Counted from the first letter of the stretch, positions 25,909-35,116 are shown. The stretch is 64,000 nt of DNA from JADZAA01 sp039810485 (GCA_039810485.1 JBDHXA010000003.1:1-64000); one strand, 5' to 3'. Notes: a model not told the origin generated them from the sequence alone. Numbers and translations are program-made.

Positions 25909-26128
25909 TTTATTTCTTTATTTAACAAGAAGGCAGAATTGTATTTTGTTGCAATCATATTGCTGCAGCACTTGCAGTAATAACAAACATTTGAATTGCA
26001 ATGATATGATTACAATTAAAATTTATGTTTATTTTCCATTCAAGATTATATCAATCAATTTATGCAAAGCAAACAGCAAATATTAGAATATAAGTGTTAT
26101 TTTTGATTTGTAGACAGTTGTTGTTTTA
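25909..26128. other. Intergenic, upstream of prolyl oligopeptidase
   Basis: 220 AT-rich bases between two minus-strand genes. No hairpin with a T-run, no promoter match of the TAnnTTTG type and no open frame worth naming. Confidence 0.3.
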
Positions 26129-26851
26129 TCAAATATTTATAGTTGTTAAATATCTGTAATCTTTCAGAACATTTTCGATAAATTCTTTTGAATTATGCTG
26201 TTTTTCAACTTCTAACAAAGCACTTACTTTTTCTGCGAGAGTTTCAAGCAAAGCAGTATTATTCTGCTGAATTGCCATGTTTAGCGCATCGCTAATTATA
26301 GCTGCATCCGCATCGCTCAGTCGAATTGCTTGTAAATATAAAGGCGTATAGTTAACTTGCGTTTCAATAGGAGTAAAATTATCTAATTTTGATTGATTGC
26401 GAAGTTTGACTACGCATGTTCCGGCTGCAATATCTCCTAATCTCTGCCCTTTGCCTCCTGCGGCAATGACAATAATGGCAAGTACGCCCGAACTAAGCGT
26501 TATGTCGGCAAGACGAAGAAGCCAACGGAGCAGATACGCGCCTATTCCAGGTTGCGAACCATCGAGCATGACGACTTTTATGCTCAATAATTTTTTTCCA
26601 ACGCTTTGACCGTCAGTATAATATTCAAACAGCAAGTCAAAAAGTAAGGCAGGAATCATGAAAATGAGGCCATAAATATTTAGGTTTGTCAAAAGCGTTA
26701 AATAATTCAATATAATCAAGACAACTATCACATAACCTATCAATACAATCCAGTCGAGAAGATATGCCGCAATGCGGTCGCTTATGCTGGCGGTTTCATA
26801 TTGAATGGTAACATTTTGCGCAGTTTGTATATTTATATATTCCATAAACAA
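26129..26851 (-). CDS. RDD family membrane protein
   Basis: Integral membrane protein of the RDD family, 240 residues. It opens with IQYETASISDRIAAYLLDW, carrying the R and D that name the family, and has transmembrane segments at about 33-55, 60-80 and 120-140. The conserved QSVGKKLLSIKVVMLDG lies in the loop and RLGDIAAGTCVV after the last segment. The C-terminal 80 residues are helical and soluble. It is divergent from the SpoIIM-like gene with only 14 bases between start codons. RDD and SpoIIM proteins are frequent neighbours in Bacteroidota; their function is not established, though some RDD proteins act as ion antiporters. Confidence 0.88.
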   Translation of the reverse strand: MFMEYINIQTAQNVTIQYETASISDRIAAYLLDWIVLIGYVIVVLIILNYLTLLTNLNIYGLIFMIPALLFDLLFEYYTDGQSVGKKLLSIKVVMLDGSQPGIGAYLLRWLLRLADITLSSGVLAIIVIAAGGKGQRLGDIAAGTCVVKLRNQSKLDNFTPIETQVNYTPLYLQAIRLSDADAAIISDALNMAIQQNNTALLETLAEKVSALLEVEKQHNSKEFIENVLKDYRYLTTINI

Positions 26852-26865
26852 AGAATACTATTGCA

Positions 26866-27831
26866 ATGAAAGAAGCGGCTTTTGTGGAGCAAAATAGAAA
26901 TCAATGGAAGCAATTTCAAGATTTAGCTGCTGAAAAGAATAATGCTGATCCGGACAGATTAGCCGAATTATTCATTCGCATTACGGATGATTTGTCCTAT
27001 TCTCGAACTTTTTATCCAAAGAGCAAAACTACGAAATATCTGAACACAATAGCAGCTTCGCTTCATAATAGAATTTACCGCAATCGCAAAGAAAACAAAG
27101 GACGCTTGAGAAGATTTTGGCTGTTTGAACTGCCTTTGGAATTTGCGTCAGCGCGCCGTCAGATACTTCTTTCGTTTGTAATTTTTGTCGTTTCTATGCT
27201 TATAGGCATTGTGTCATCAGCGTATGACGACACTTTTGTGCGACTTATACTTGGTGATTCATACGTAAATATGACGTTAGCGAATATCGAGAAAGGCGAT
27301 CCGATGGCTGTGTATAAAAGCATGAATGAAACTGACATGTTTTTTGGCATAACTTTCAATAATATCCGCGTTTCTTTTATAACATTTATAGGCGGTGCAC
27401 TGATTTCTATTGGTGCCGTATACTCCTTGTTTCTAAATGGGCTAATGCTGGGAGCGTTCCAATATTTTTTTGTTGCTCATGGGTTGTTTTGGGATTCAGC
27501 AAAAGTTATCTGGATACATGGCACAATCGAGATTAGCTCCATTATTATTGCAGGCGCAGCCGGCTTGACTATGGGCAATGCACTCCTCTTTCCCGGAACT
27601 TTTACAAGATTCCAGAGTTTTCGGCAAGGCGCATATCGAGGATTAAAATTAGCGGTTGGTCTCGTACCGCTTTTTATTGTTGCTGGATTTTTGGAGTCAT
27701 TTGTAACTCGCTATGCCTCTATGCCATGGCCATTGAGCTTGCTCATAATTGGAAGTTCGGCAATAGGAGTTATTTATTATATAATTGTTTACCCAATCAT
27801 TTTAACTAGAAAGAACTATGGAAACCCTTGA
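26866..27831 (+). CDS. SpoIIM-like membrane protein (stage II sporulation M / DUF95)
   Basis: Multi-spanning membrane protein of 321 residues. A cytoplasmic helical N-terminus (about 1-95) is followed by hydrophobic segments near 105-125, 165-200, 218-240 and 265-310. The family motif FNNIRVSFITFIGGALISIGA (about 163-183) and HGTIEISSIIIAGAAGLTMG (about 223-242) are present. In Bacillus SpoIIM works in peptidoglycan hydrolysis during engulfment; in non-sporulating bacteria the role is unknown. The stop overlaps the next gene by 14 bases. It is the first gene of a four-gene plus-strand run ending at 30781. Confidence 0.88.
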   Translation: MKEAAFVEQNRNQWKQFQDLAAEKNNADPDRLAELFIRITDDLSYSRTFYPKSKTTKYLNTIAASLHNRIYRNRKENKGRLRRFWLFELPLEFASARRQILLSFVIFVVSMLIGIVSSAYDDTFVRLILGDSYVNMTLANIEKGDPMAVYKSMNETDMFFGITFNNIRVSFITFIGGALISIGAVYSLFLNGLMLGAFQYFFVAHGLFWDSAKVIWIHGTIEISSIIIAGAAGLTMGNALLFPGTFTRFQSFRQGAYRGLKLAVGLVPLFIVAGFLESFVTRYASMPWPLSLLIIGSSAIGVIYYIIVYPIILTRKNYGNP

Positions 27832-28711
27832 ATTTCGAAAAAAACGAGAAATCGGTGAGATTATCAACGGAACATTTGCATTTTTACGTCAAAATTGGAA
27901 ACCACTCGGCAAATCTGTATTTATTTACGCAGCTCCTTTTGCATTCCTTGGAGGAGCTTTTGGCGGACTTGGACAATCGAGCATTCCATTATTAGGCAAA
28001 GGCGATGAAAATGCGATAGTCGAGGAGTTGCCTTATATATTAGGCAATTTTTCTCTTCTTGGAGTATTTTTGCTTGCATCGTCAGTTATGATGAGCGGGG
28101 TTGTATATCAATATATAAAGCTATACATAGAAAAGAACGGCAGGCAAAGCTCGACGCAAGAAATTTGGGAGGCAATGCGCCCCAATCTTGCAGGCTACTT
28201 TGGTTATATGTTTGTCGCATATTTATGCATAATTATCGGCTTTATATTTTGCATTATTCCGGGAATTTATTTAGCAATTCCGCTCACAATGATTCTTGCC
28301 GTAAAAACGTTTGATAATTTATCTTTAAGCCAGTCTTTTAATCGCTGCTTCTATTTAGTTAATAATTATTGGTGGAAAACATTCTTAGTCCTTTTTGTTG
28401 TTAATCTTATAGTCGGAATAGCAGGCGGAATTGCTTCTCTCCCAACATCAATTATTTCAACAACAATCAATTTAACCAGTTTACAACAAGGTGAAGATGC
28501 AGGATATATAGCTAAAATACTATTAGTTTCTTCTTCAGTTCTTAGCTATGGCATTTCTTCTCTGTTAGGCGTAGTAACGATAACTGCCACTAGCTTGCAA
28601 TATTTTAATTTGGCCGAGATAAAAGAAGGTGTTGGCTCAATGCAGAAATTAGAGCAGCTTGGAAGAGCAAATGAGCCGGCTAATGAGGACGATTTTAAAG
28701 AAACGTATTAA
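27818..28711 (+). CDS. Multi-pass membrane protein of unknown function
   Basis: 297 residues with about six hydrophobic segments. The opening REIGEIINGTFAFLRQNWKPL resembles the start of the glycerophosphodiester-phosphodiesterase membrane-domain group (a PF10110-like pattern in which a G-E-I-x-x-x-F-x-L-R/Y-x-N motif precedes the first span). The central IIPGIYLAIPLTMILAVKTFDNLSLSQSF fits the same group. No enzymatic domain is attached, so a catalytic role is unlikely. It overlaps the SpoIIM-like gene by 14 bases and is followed 20 bases later by the DUF4129 gene, placing it in the same operon. Confidence 0.6.
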   Translation: METLEFRKKREIGEIINGTFAFLRQNWKPLGKSVFIYAAPFAFLGGAFGGLGQSSIPLLGKGDENAIVEELPYILGNFSLLGVFLLASSVMMSGVVYQYIKLYIEKNGRQSSTQEIWEAMRPNLAGYFGYMFVAYLCIIIGFIFCIIPGIYLAIPLTMILAVKTFDNLSLSQSFNRCFYLVNNYWWKTFLVLFVVNLIVGIAGGIASLPTSIISTTINLTSLQQGEDAGYIAKILLVSSSVLSYGISSLLGVVTITATSLQYFNLAEIKEGVGSMQKLEQLGRANEPANEDDFKETY

Positions 28712-28730
28712 CTAACTGTTTTATATTACA

Positions 28731-29603
28731 TTGCAACATTTTGCACGATATACATTCTTTGTTTTTATTGTAGTTTTGCTAACAATTTCGAGTCGAGCGC
28801 AACAGCCCGAAGCGGAAAGTATTGCCGATACAACCGAGAATATAGAAAGCTCACAATCCATAGATGAGTATGAAAATAATTCGAATAATTTCAACACTCT
28901 ATATTTTTCAGCAATAAAAGATACAGCTGCTCTAAAAATCAGAACGTTGAACGATTCGGCATTTATAGCATTTCGAAGTAATCCAGAGTTTGATTACTCT
29001 AAAAATATTCCGCAAAGCGTAACATGGTGGAATTTGCTCAAAGAATGGTTTTTTTCTTTGATAAGAGGTCTGATTAGCAAAGATATCATTCTAAAAGCTT
29101 GGGGATTGGCACGTTACTTAATCATTGCAGCTGCTGTTTTGGCTGTTGTATTATTATTTACGAGAACAGGAATTCGCGCATTATTTTCTCGATCTCCAAC
29201 CGCAGCGCCGACATTTGATATTATTTCCGAAGATATACATGAGGTTGATTTTCCTGCTGAAATTGCTCGCGCTGCAGAGCAAGGCAATTACCGAATTGCT
29301 GTTCGGTTTATGTATCTGCAAACGCTGAAACGTCTTTCAGACGCAGAAATTATATCGTGGGAATCAGATAAAACAAATCGCGATTATGCAATAGAAATAC
29401 TAAATTCAAGACCGTATTTGTCCGAGTATTTTAAAATTGTTACAATTATTTTTGAACATGTCCAATATGGCAAATATACATTGGACGAATCCGAATATTC
29501 ACGCATATCATCTAGCTTTGAAGAATTTGCAAATGCTCTGTATTCTTCTAAAATAAAAGGAATGAATTTAAATGCGAACTATGTTAAGGAGCCGGCAACA
29601 TGA
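28731..29603 (+). CDS. DUF4129 domain membrane protein
   Basis: 290 residues. The N-terminus is a signal sequence (FFVFIVVLLTISSRAQ) followed by an exported stretch of about 90 residues. One transmembrane segment lies near 130-148 (LIIAAAVLAVVLLF). The C-terminal cytoplasmic part matches DUF4129: EIARAAEQGNYRIAVRFMYLQTLKRL, then DAEIISWESDKTNRDYAIEIL and FEHVQYGKYTLDESEY. The start codon is TTG at 28731; no ATG would keep the signal sequence. The stop overlaps the next gene by four bases (ATGA). DUF4129 proteins usually sit beside transglutaminase-like, MoxR and DUF58 genes. Confidence 0.82.
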   Translation: MQHFARYTFFVFIVVLLTISSRAQQPEAESIADTTENIESSQSIDEYENNSNNFNTLYFSAIKDTAALKIRTLNDSAFIAFRSNPEFDYSKNIPQSVTWWNLLKEWFFSLIRGLISKDIILKAWGLARYLIIAAAVLAVVLLFTRTGIRALFSRSPTAAPTFDIISEDIHEVDFPAEIARAAEQGNYRIAVRFMYLQTLKRLSDAEIISWESDKTNRDYAIEILNSRPYLSEYFKIVTIIFEHVQYGKYTLDESEYSRISSSFEEFANALYSSKIKGMNLNANYVKEPAT

Positions 29604-30781
29604 AAGCTTCTACAAAATTCCTGATATTTTTTGCGGCAGTTGCTCTGTTGATGCTGCTAGCCCAATTGTTTAAACCACAACCTATTAATTGGCGGCTAAC
29701 ATTTTCAAAAAATGATAAAATACCGTATGGAAATTATGCACTTTTTTCACTTCTACCCGAAATATTTCCACACAGCGTCATTGAATTTTCTGAAGAGCCA
29801 ATATATAACTTTACTAAAAACAAAAAATATAATAAATCTTCATATATCATTATTACTGAAAACTTTCAGCTGGATACTTTAGATCGCGCTTCATTGTTTA
29901 ACTTTGTATCGGAAGGCAATTCAGCGTTTATCGCCGCCGAATCATTTGATTTACTGTTTAAAGATACTCTCGGATTTTCTACAACCTTTTTATTGAGCGC
30001 TCTAAGCGAACTTAATGACACTTGTCGATTATCATTGCTAAATCCTATATTTGACACTGCTCAGCATTTTTCATTTCAAACTGCCGCTGCTCATTACTAT
30101 TTTTCTTTATTCGACTCAACACGAACTATAGCACTCGGTAAAAATTCGGAAAATTATTTAACATTTATTTCCGTGTCTTTCGGCAAAGGAAAATTCTTTA
30201 TCAGCACAACTCCAAAAATATTTACTAATTATTATTTTTTAAATACAAACTCGATGCCATATATAACTGATGCACTTTCATATCTTTCAGATGGTGTCAT
30301 AATTTGGGATGATTATTATAATAGCGGAAGAACATGGGCGCAAACGCCATTACGATTTATTCTGTCCAATAAAAGCTTGAGAATTGCGTGGTACATTATT
30401 TTAATTGGAATTATATTATTTATTGTTTTTCGTGCAAAGCGTCGCCAGCGCATCATTCCCATCATCAAACCACCGGCTAATGATACATTAGAATTTGCAA
30501 AAACAATAGGTCGCCTATACTACGAACAAAAAAACAATCGTATTATTGCCGAAAAACGAATTCTATATTTGATCGATTTTATACGTATGCGCTTCAATAT
30601 TTCAGTTTCAGAATTTGACGATGATGTTTTGAAAAGATTGATCGAAAAGACAGAGATTGACAGAAAAATAATTGAAGATTTATTTGCGTCTATTCGCCAA
30701 GCACTAAGCAACAAGGAAGTTAACGATGAGACAATAATGATTCTAAATCAAAGAATCGAGAATTTTTACGAGCTAATTTGA
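29600..30781 (+). CDS. DUF4350 domain membrane protein
   Basis: 393 residues. A signal anchor at about 5-22 precedes a periplasmic domain of DUF4350 type (about 35-225, with NDKIPYGNYALFSLLPEIFP at its start and GKGKFFISTTPKIFTNYYF near its end, as in GATase-like folds). A second transmembrane segment is near 257-275 (IAWYIILIGIILFIVFRA). The C-terminal 115 residues are cytoplasmic and helical. It is the last gene of the operon with SpoIIM, the membrane protein and DUF4129. MoxR ATPase and DUF58, the usual next genes in other Bacteroidota, are absent; a sigma factor gene follows instead. Confidence 0.8.
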   Translation: MKASTKFLIFFAAVALLMLLAQLFKPQPINWRLTFSKNDKIPYGNYALFSLLPEIFPHSVIEFSEEPIYNFTKNKKYNKSSYIIITENFQLDTLDRASLFNFVSEGNSAFIAAESFDLLFKDTLGFSTTFLLSALSELNDTCRLSLLNPIFDTAQHFSFQTAAAHYYFSLFDSTRTIALGKNSENYLTFISVSFGKGKFFISTTPKIFTNYYFLNTNSMPYITDALSYLSDGVIIWDDYYNSGRTWAQTPLRFILSNKSLRIAWYIILIGIILFIVFRAKRRQRIIPIIKPPANDTLEFAKTIGRLYYEQKNNRIIAEKRILYLIDFIRMRFNISVSEFDDDVLKRLIEKTEIDRKIIEDLFASIRQALSNKEVNDETIMILNQRIENFYELI

Positions 30782-30824
30782 TAATATAACCCATATAGAA
30801 CTCGCAATACTTCATACTAGAATT

Positions 30825-31649
30825 TTGTTGCAGATTAGAGAAAATCTTGCCGTGACATTAAAAAACGAACAGATTGCTGATCCTCAAGAACTTGCAGAAG
30901 CATGGGAATCATATTTGTCGAAAAAAGATATTGAATCGCGCAACGTTCTAGTCACACACTATTTATGGCTTGTTCGCTATGTACTGAATGGAATGCGCCT
31001 TCCAAGCTATTCAGTGCTTTCGGACGATGATTTTAAGGGTTTTGGTATTATTGGCTTGCATGAAGCTCTTGAGCGTTTCGAATCTTCTCGCGGTTTAAAA
31101 TTTGAAACTTTCGCGTATCATCGAATTAAAGGAGTGGTTCTAGATGAAATGCGGCGTCTTGACTGGCTTTCACGCACGGCACGTCGCAGAGCACAGGAGT
31201 TTTTCGACACTTCAGTTAAACTGCAAAGTGAAATAGGGCGAGAGGCAACTTCTGAAGAAATACGTTTGCGCATAGGAGCGACAAACCAAGAGTACAACGA
31301 CTATTTAGCAGCTGTTGCGGCTGCAACAGTTTCATTTGAAATCAGCGATTTGCAACCGACGCCCTTTGGTGATGAAGATTCGGTTATTCGCGAAATTGCC
31401 GACCCAGATTGGCGCAATATGCTTGTAGAATTGGCAAATGAAGAACGCATGGAATTTTTGACCGGATACTTAGACAAGCTTCCAGAAAACAAACGTTTGG
31501 TAATGATGCTTTATTACTACGAGGAACTGACTTTAAAAGAAATTGGCAATGTGCTAGGCGTTACTGAAAGCCGCGTTTGCCAAATACATGCTACTATTAT
31601 AAAAGATCTTCGTGAGCGCTTCCGAACACTCGAATTTACTGAGCGATAA
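30825..31649 (+). CDS. FliA/WhiG-like alternative sigma factor
   Basis: Sigma-70 family member of about 270 residues with regions 2, 3 and 4. Region 2 includes NVLVTHYLWLVRYVLNG and KGFGIIGLHEALERFESSRG. The junction HRIKGVVLDEMRRLDWLSRTARR (near residues 102-124) is the FliA/WhiG hallmark. Region 4 is LPENKRLVMMLYYYEELTLKEI with VTESRVCQIHATIIKDLRER. The start is uncertain: a TTG at 30825 gives 274 residues and a GTG at 30852 gives 265. Its 3' end overlaps the HDOD gene by 38 bases. FliA controls flagellar genes in many bacteria, but there are no flagellar genes here, so its regulon is open. Confidence 0.85.
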   Translation: MLQIRENLAVTLKNEQIADPQELAEAWESYLSKKDIESRNVLVTHYLWLVRYVLNGMRLPSYSVLSDDDFKGFGIIGLHEALERFESSRGLKFETFAYHRIKGVVLDEMRRLDWLSRTARRRAQEFFDTSVKLQSEIGREATSEEIRLRIGATNQEYNDYLAAVAAATVSFEISDLQPTPFGDEDSVIREIADPDWRNMLVELANEERMEFLTGYLDKLPENKRLVMMLYYYEELTLKEIGNVLGVTESRVCQIHATIIKDLRERFRTLEFTER

Positions 31650-32544
31650 AGTTCTTAACACATTGGAGAACCTGCGCGAGCTGCCCTCAATTCCGGCAGT
31701 GGCTGCTGCTGTGCTTAGCGCCATAGAAGATCCTGATTTGAGTGCATCTTCTATTTCGAGATTAATCGAACGAGATCCTGCTCTCACAGCCCGAACGCTT
31801 GCAGTGGCAAATTCGCCGTTTTACGGCTTTGTTCGTCGTATTTCTACGGTGGAACTTGCAGTAGTTATGCTTGGCGTAAGTACTATGAAAGAAATTGTGC
31901 TAAGTGTTATTCTACAAAGGATTTTCACACGAATTCGACCTGCATTGTTAGATGTTCGCACTTTTTGGCGCTATTCTGTATATTGCGGCACAACTGCCCG
32001 AACTCTTGCTAGAAAATTAGGTTATAGAGTTGCAGGTGAAGCTTTTGTGGCCGGACTAATTCACGATATAGGCGTTCTTATAGAAGCGCAGTTTTTTCCA
32101 AAAGAATTTGAGCAAGTGCGCGAATTGCAAGCAACTGCGTCGTGCTCTTTTATTGAAGCCGAGCTTGAAGTATTCAATGCTGCCCATACTCATTTAGGCG
32201 CATGGTTTGCATCCAAATGGCAGCTGCCTCATCAACTGATTAATGCTATTTATTGGCATCATACACCTTCGCCACCTGAAACTGCATTTGCTCCAATAGC
32301 AAGCACTAAAGACAGTGAAACCGCTCAACCATTAACAGCAATGGTTGCTTTATCTGAATTTTTTGCTGCTGATATGGGCTTTAAATCATGGGCTGCCGAG
32401 GATGTTGAGTCACCTTTGTATTTGCCAGATGATTTGCTAGAACTTTTACGGTCAAATCCATTGATGGACTCTGAAGACAGCATAGAAGCGCTCCGAAATA
32501 ATCTTAGAGAGGAATATGAACTGGCAGTTCAATTTTTTGGTTGA
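31612..32544 (+). CDS. HDOD domain signalling protein
   Basis: 310 residues, mostly a single HDOD domain (a degenerate HD phosphohydrolase). Typical segments are LPSIPAVAAAVLSAIEDPD (about 20-38), DPALTARTLAVANSPFYG, VMLGVSTMKEIVLSV and AFVAGLIHDIGVLIE (about 143-157). The tail has LGAWFASKWQLPHQLINAIYWHH (about 195-217). HDOD proteins take part in signalling, often together with two-component or sigma systems. The start is GTG at 31612, inside the sigma gene (38-base overlap), so the two are almost certainly coupled. This suggests it modulates or depends on that sigma factor. Confidence 0.88.
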   Translation: MSASEHSNLLSDKVLNTLENLRELPSIPAVAAAVLSAIEDPDLSASSISRLIERDPALTARTLAVANSPFYGFVRRISTVELAVVMLGVSTMKEIVLSVILQRIFTRIRPALLDVRTFWRYSVYCGTTARTLARKLGYRVAGEAFVAGLIHDIGVLIEAQFFPKEFEQVRELQATASCSFIEAELEVFNAAHTHLGAWFASKWQLPHQLINAIYWHHTPSPPETAFAPIASTKDSETAQPLTAMVALSEFFAADMGFKSWAAEDVESPLYLPDDLLELLRSNPLMDSEDSIEALRNNLREEYELAVQFFG

Positions 32545-32637
32545 TTATACTACAGTTTAAATAGTGTGCCTTCACACTCTATATTAAAGTCAATTGCAAC
32601 AACACAAACTTATACATTTGAAACCCTACATGTGATA

Positions 32638-32886
32638 ATGGAAAAAGATATTAATATATTCTCCGCTGACAATCTTGTGGCACAAGCAGCAATCACTCCG
32701 CTGATAAATGGCTATCATGCTTTACAATTTTATGTTACAAATAACGGACAGCTTGCAAAAGAACGAACAGATACGTTAGGCCTATTTTATCTTTCGCCTT
32801 CTGGCGGCGCTTTGCGCGATGAAAAAATGAATATTGTTCTCTATAGTGCAAGATACGATAAATTCAAAGGATACGGCAAAGCATAA
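32638..32886 (+). CDS. Small hypothetical protein, 82 aa
   Basis: Not recognised. From the ATG at 32638 it encodes 82 residues (MEKDINIFSADNLVAQAAI to YDKFKGYGKA) with a mixed alpha/beta look and no signal peptide. A GTG at 32566 would add 24 residues. It lies 93 bases downstream of the HDOD gene on the same strand. The composition (Ala, Leu, Tyr, Gly) and the continuity of the frame look like a real protein, but there is no family support. Confidence 0.4.
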   Translation: MEKDINIFSADNLVAQAAITPLINGYHALQFYVTNNGQLAKERTDTLGLFYLSPSGGALRDEKMNIVLYSARYDKFKGYGKA

Positions 32887-33005
32887 TTTTCACATTTTTA
32901 ATACAATTGCTGGCAATTTATATCTGCATCATACAGAATTTTATTATTCTATTATTTCTACTGCATTAAATGACATTTGCAATATTCTGTTGTTATTTGA
33001 TTCTT

Positions 33006-33458
33006 TTATTTTTTCGGCAGAGTTATATAATTAACTTGCGCAATGGCTGTTAATTTATTATTCTCATCAAATAAATCCACATTGATAAGAGATAGTGTTC
33101 TTCCACGTTTTACTACATTAGCATGAACAATAGCGTCAGTGGTGCAGGGAGACAAAAAGCGTATATTCATATCAGTAGTGGCAAATTCAAAATCAACACC
33201 TGTTTTTGTTAATAATGCAACAAGCGCAATAGTGTCTGCTGCGGTCATTAGCATTCCGCCATGATAAGAATTGAAAACTCCGTCGAACTCCTTATGGTGC
33301 GGAACAATTGCTCTGCATTTTCCATCTGAAAGAAAAAGAATTTTTACATTGAGTGTAAAAAATATAGGAATTAAGCGCAGACGATCAGCAATATCATTTG
33401 CCAAACTTTCTTGAATGTCATAATCAAAAGATATGTTGTTCATTTTTATTCTGTTCAT
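33006..33458 (-). CDS. PaaI-like hotdog-fold thioesterase
   Basis: Hotdog-fold acyl-CoA thioesterase, about 150 residues. The family signature is visible: FDGVFNSYHGGMLMTAADTIA (about 73-93), where the HGG turn and an acidic residue on the following helix act in catalysis. Later strands include DMNIRFLSPCTTDAIVHANVV and GRTLSLINVDLFDENNKLTAIAQVNY. The ATG at 33458 is chosen; 33443 is possible, while 33506 would overlap the aminotransferase gene by 13 bases and adds an odd hydrophobic stretch. The substrate is unknown. Confidence 0.82.
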   Translation of the reverse strand: MNRIKMNNISFDYDIQESLANDIADRLRLIPIFFTLNVKILFLSDGKCRAIVPHHKEFDGVFNSYHGGMLMTAADTIALVALLTKTGVDFEFATTDMNIRFLSPCTTDAIVHANVVKRGRTLSLINVDLFDENNKLTAIAQVNYITLPKK

Positions 33459-33493
33459 AGCGCAAGTAATGTCGCTGAAATTTACTAGCCATA

Positions 33494-34978
33494 TTATCCA
33501 AACCATTCTTGAACAATTTTTTTCTCATTGGTTTTATATGATTTATGTACAAATTCATTTGTAATGTTATTATATTGATAATCTTCTTGCCACTCATTAT
33601 AATTCAAAGCGATTTGTCGGATCGAATCAATAATAATATCTATTTCTTGATCTGTCATAATTGGATGAATTGAAATTCTTATCCAGCCCGGTTTTTCCGA
33701 TAAATCTCCTTGATTGATCTTGCATGTGATTTCTTTTGACATTTCTCTTGACACTCCAAGCAAAAAGTGTCCATAGGTGCCAGCGCACGAACAGCCGCCT
33801 CTCGATTGAATTCCGAATCTGTCATTAAGTAACTTTACACCTAAATTATAGTGAAGCCCTTCTATATAAAAAGATAGAACTCCAAGCCGATTTTCAACAT
33901 TGCCAGCTAGTAAATAAAGATTTGGGATAGATTTCAATCTCGGAATTAGTGTATGTAATATTTCCTCTTCGCGATTTAAGATATTCTCTGTCTTCATTTC
34001 TTCTTTGAGTTTAATGCAAAGAGCTATTTTAATTGTTTGCAGAAATGGAGGCGTGCCGCCGTCTTCTCTATTTTCAATATCATCAATGTAAGTATGTTCT
34101 TTCCACGGATTTGTCCATTTGACTGTGCCGCCGCCCGGGTTGTCAGGCACAGATAATTTATAAAGCGATGAATTAAAAATAATAACGCCTGTTGTTCCAG
34201 GCCCACCAAGAAATTTATGCGGCGAAAAGTAAATTGCATCAAGATACTGCAAAGGGTTAGATGGGTGCATATCAATTTGCACATAAGGAGCCGAACACGC
34301 GAAATCTACAAAGCAATAGCCGCCATACTTGTGCATCTTTTCAGCGATTTCAAAGTAAGGCGTTTGTATTCCGGTAACATTTGAACACGCTGTTACAGAA
34401 GCATATTTTACTTTTCTATCTTTATATTTTTCGAGCAGATTTCCCAAATTATCAAGATTAATTAATCCTTGTTCGTTCGGCATTATCCACTCAATATCGC
34501 AAATTGTTTCCAACCATGATGTCTGATTAGAATGATGCTCCATGTGAGTTATAAATACAACCGGCCTCTCTATTTCTTCAAATCGTATTGAATTTTTATA
34601 CTGCTCAGGAATGCGAAGCCCTAAAATCCTATGAAATTTATTAATAACTCCGGTCATTCCCGATCCATAGGAAATAATGCAATCTTTTTCGTTGGCATTT
34701 ACATGCATTTTAATGATGTTCCGCGCTTCATGATATGCTAATGTCATTAAACTGCCTGTTATTGAAGTTTCTGTATGCGTATTGGCAACAAAAGGGCCGA
34801 ATACATTCATAATTTTTTCTTCAATCGGCTTATACAATCGTCCACTTGCAGTCCAATCGGCATAAATAATGCGTTTTTCACCGAAAGGCGATACAAATCT
34901 TTGATCTATGCCTATAATATTATTTCTAAACCGAGTGAAATAGCTTTCAAGATTCGATGTTTGATTATTTTCCGGCAT
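33494..34978 (-). CDS. Class V aminotransferase-fold PLP enzyme
   Basis: PLP-dependent enzyme related to cysteine desulfurases (SufS/NifS-like), 494 residues. Features: YADWTASGRLYKPIEEKI at the start (about 38-55), an aromatic/His region HMEHHSNQTSWLE, and the cofactor-binding Lys in YFSPHKFLGGPGTTG (near 255). A loop RGGCSCAGTYGH (about 395-406) has the Cys position of desulfurases. It is longer than SufS (about 406), mainly through the C-terminal 90 residues. No suf, isc or mnmA genes are nearby; a thioesterase gene follows. It could be a desulfurase or lyase; substrate unknown. Confidence 0.84.
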   Translation of the reverse strand: MPENNQTSNLESYFTRFRNNIIGIDQRFVSPFGEKRIIYADWTASGRLYKPIEEKIMNVFGPFVANTHTETSITGSLMTLAYHEARNIIKMHVNANEKDCIISYGSGMTGVINKFHRILGLRIPEQYKNSIRFEEIERPVVFITHMEHHSNQTSWLETICDIEWIMPNEQGLINLDNLGNLLEKYKDRKVKYASVTACSNVTGIQTPYFEIAEKMHKYGGYCFVDFACSAPYVQIDMHPSNPLQYLDAIYFSPHKFLGGPGTTGVIIFNSSLYKLSVPDNPGGGTVKWTNPWKEHTYIDDIENREDGGTPPFLQTIKIALCIKLKEEMKTENILNREEEILHTLIPRLKSIPNLYLLAGNVENRLGVLSFYIEGLHYNLGVKLLNDRFGIQSRGGCSCAGTYGHFLLGVSREMSKEITCKINQGDLSEKPGWIRISIHPIMTDQEIDIIIDSIRQIALNYNEWQEDYQYNNITNEFVHKSYKTNEKKIVQEWFG

Positions 34979-35116
34979 ATAGATTTAATCTATATTTATT
35001 TAAAATAGTTTTATTATATTTTTATAACAATGCGCATTCTATTGTAGTTATCAGTATTATGAAGTGTTTCAAAGGAAATATATCAACTATAAAGCTAACA
35101 AACAACGGACTCAATA

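Noticed and set aside
32566..32637. Longer N-terminus of the small 82-aa gene
   Set aside because: The GTG at 32566 lacks support and the extra residues look unstructured; the ATG at 32638 is simpler.
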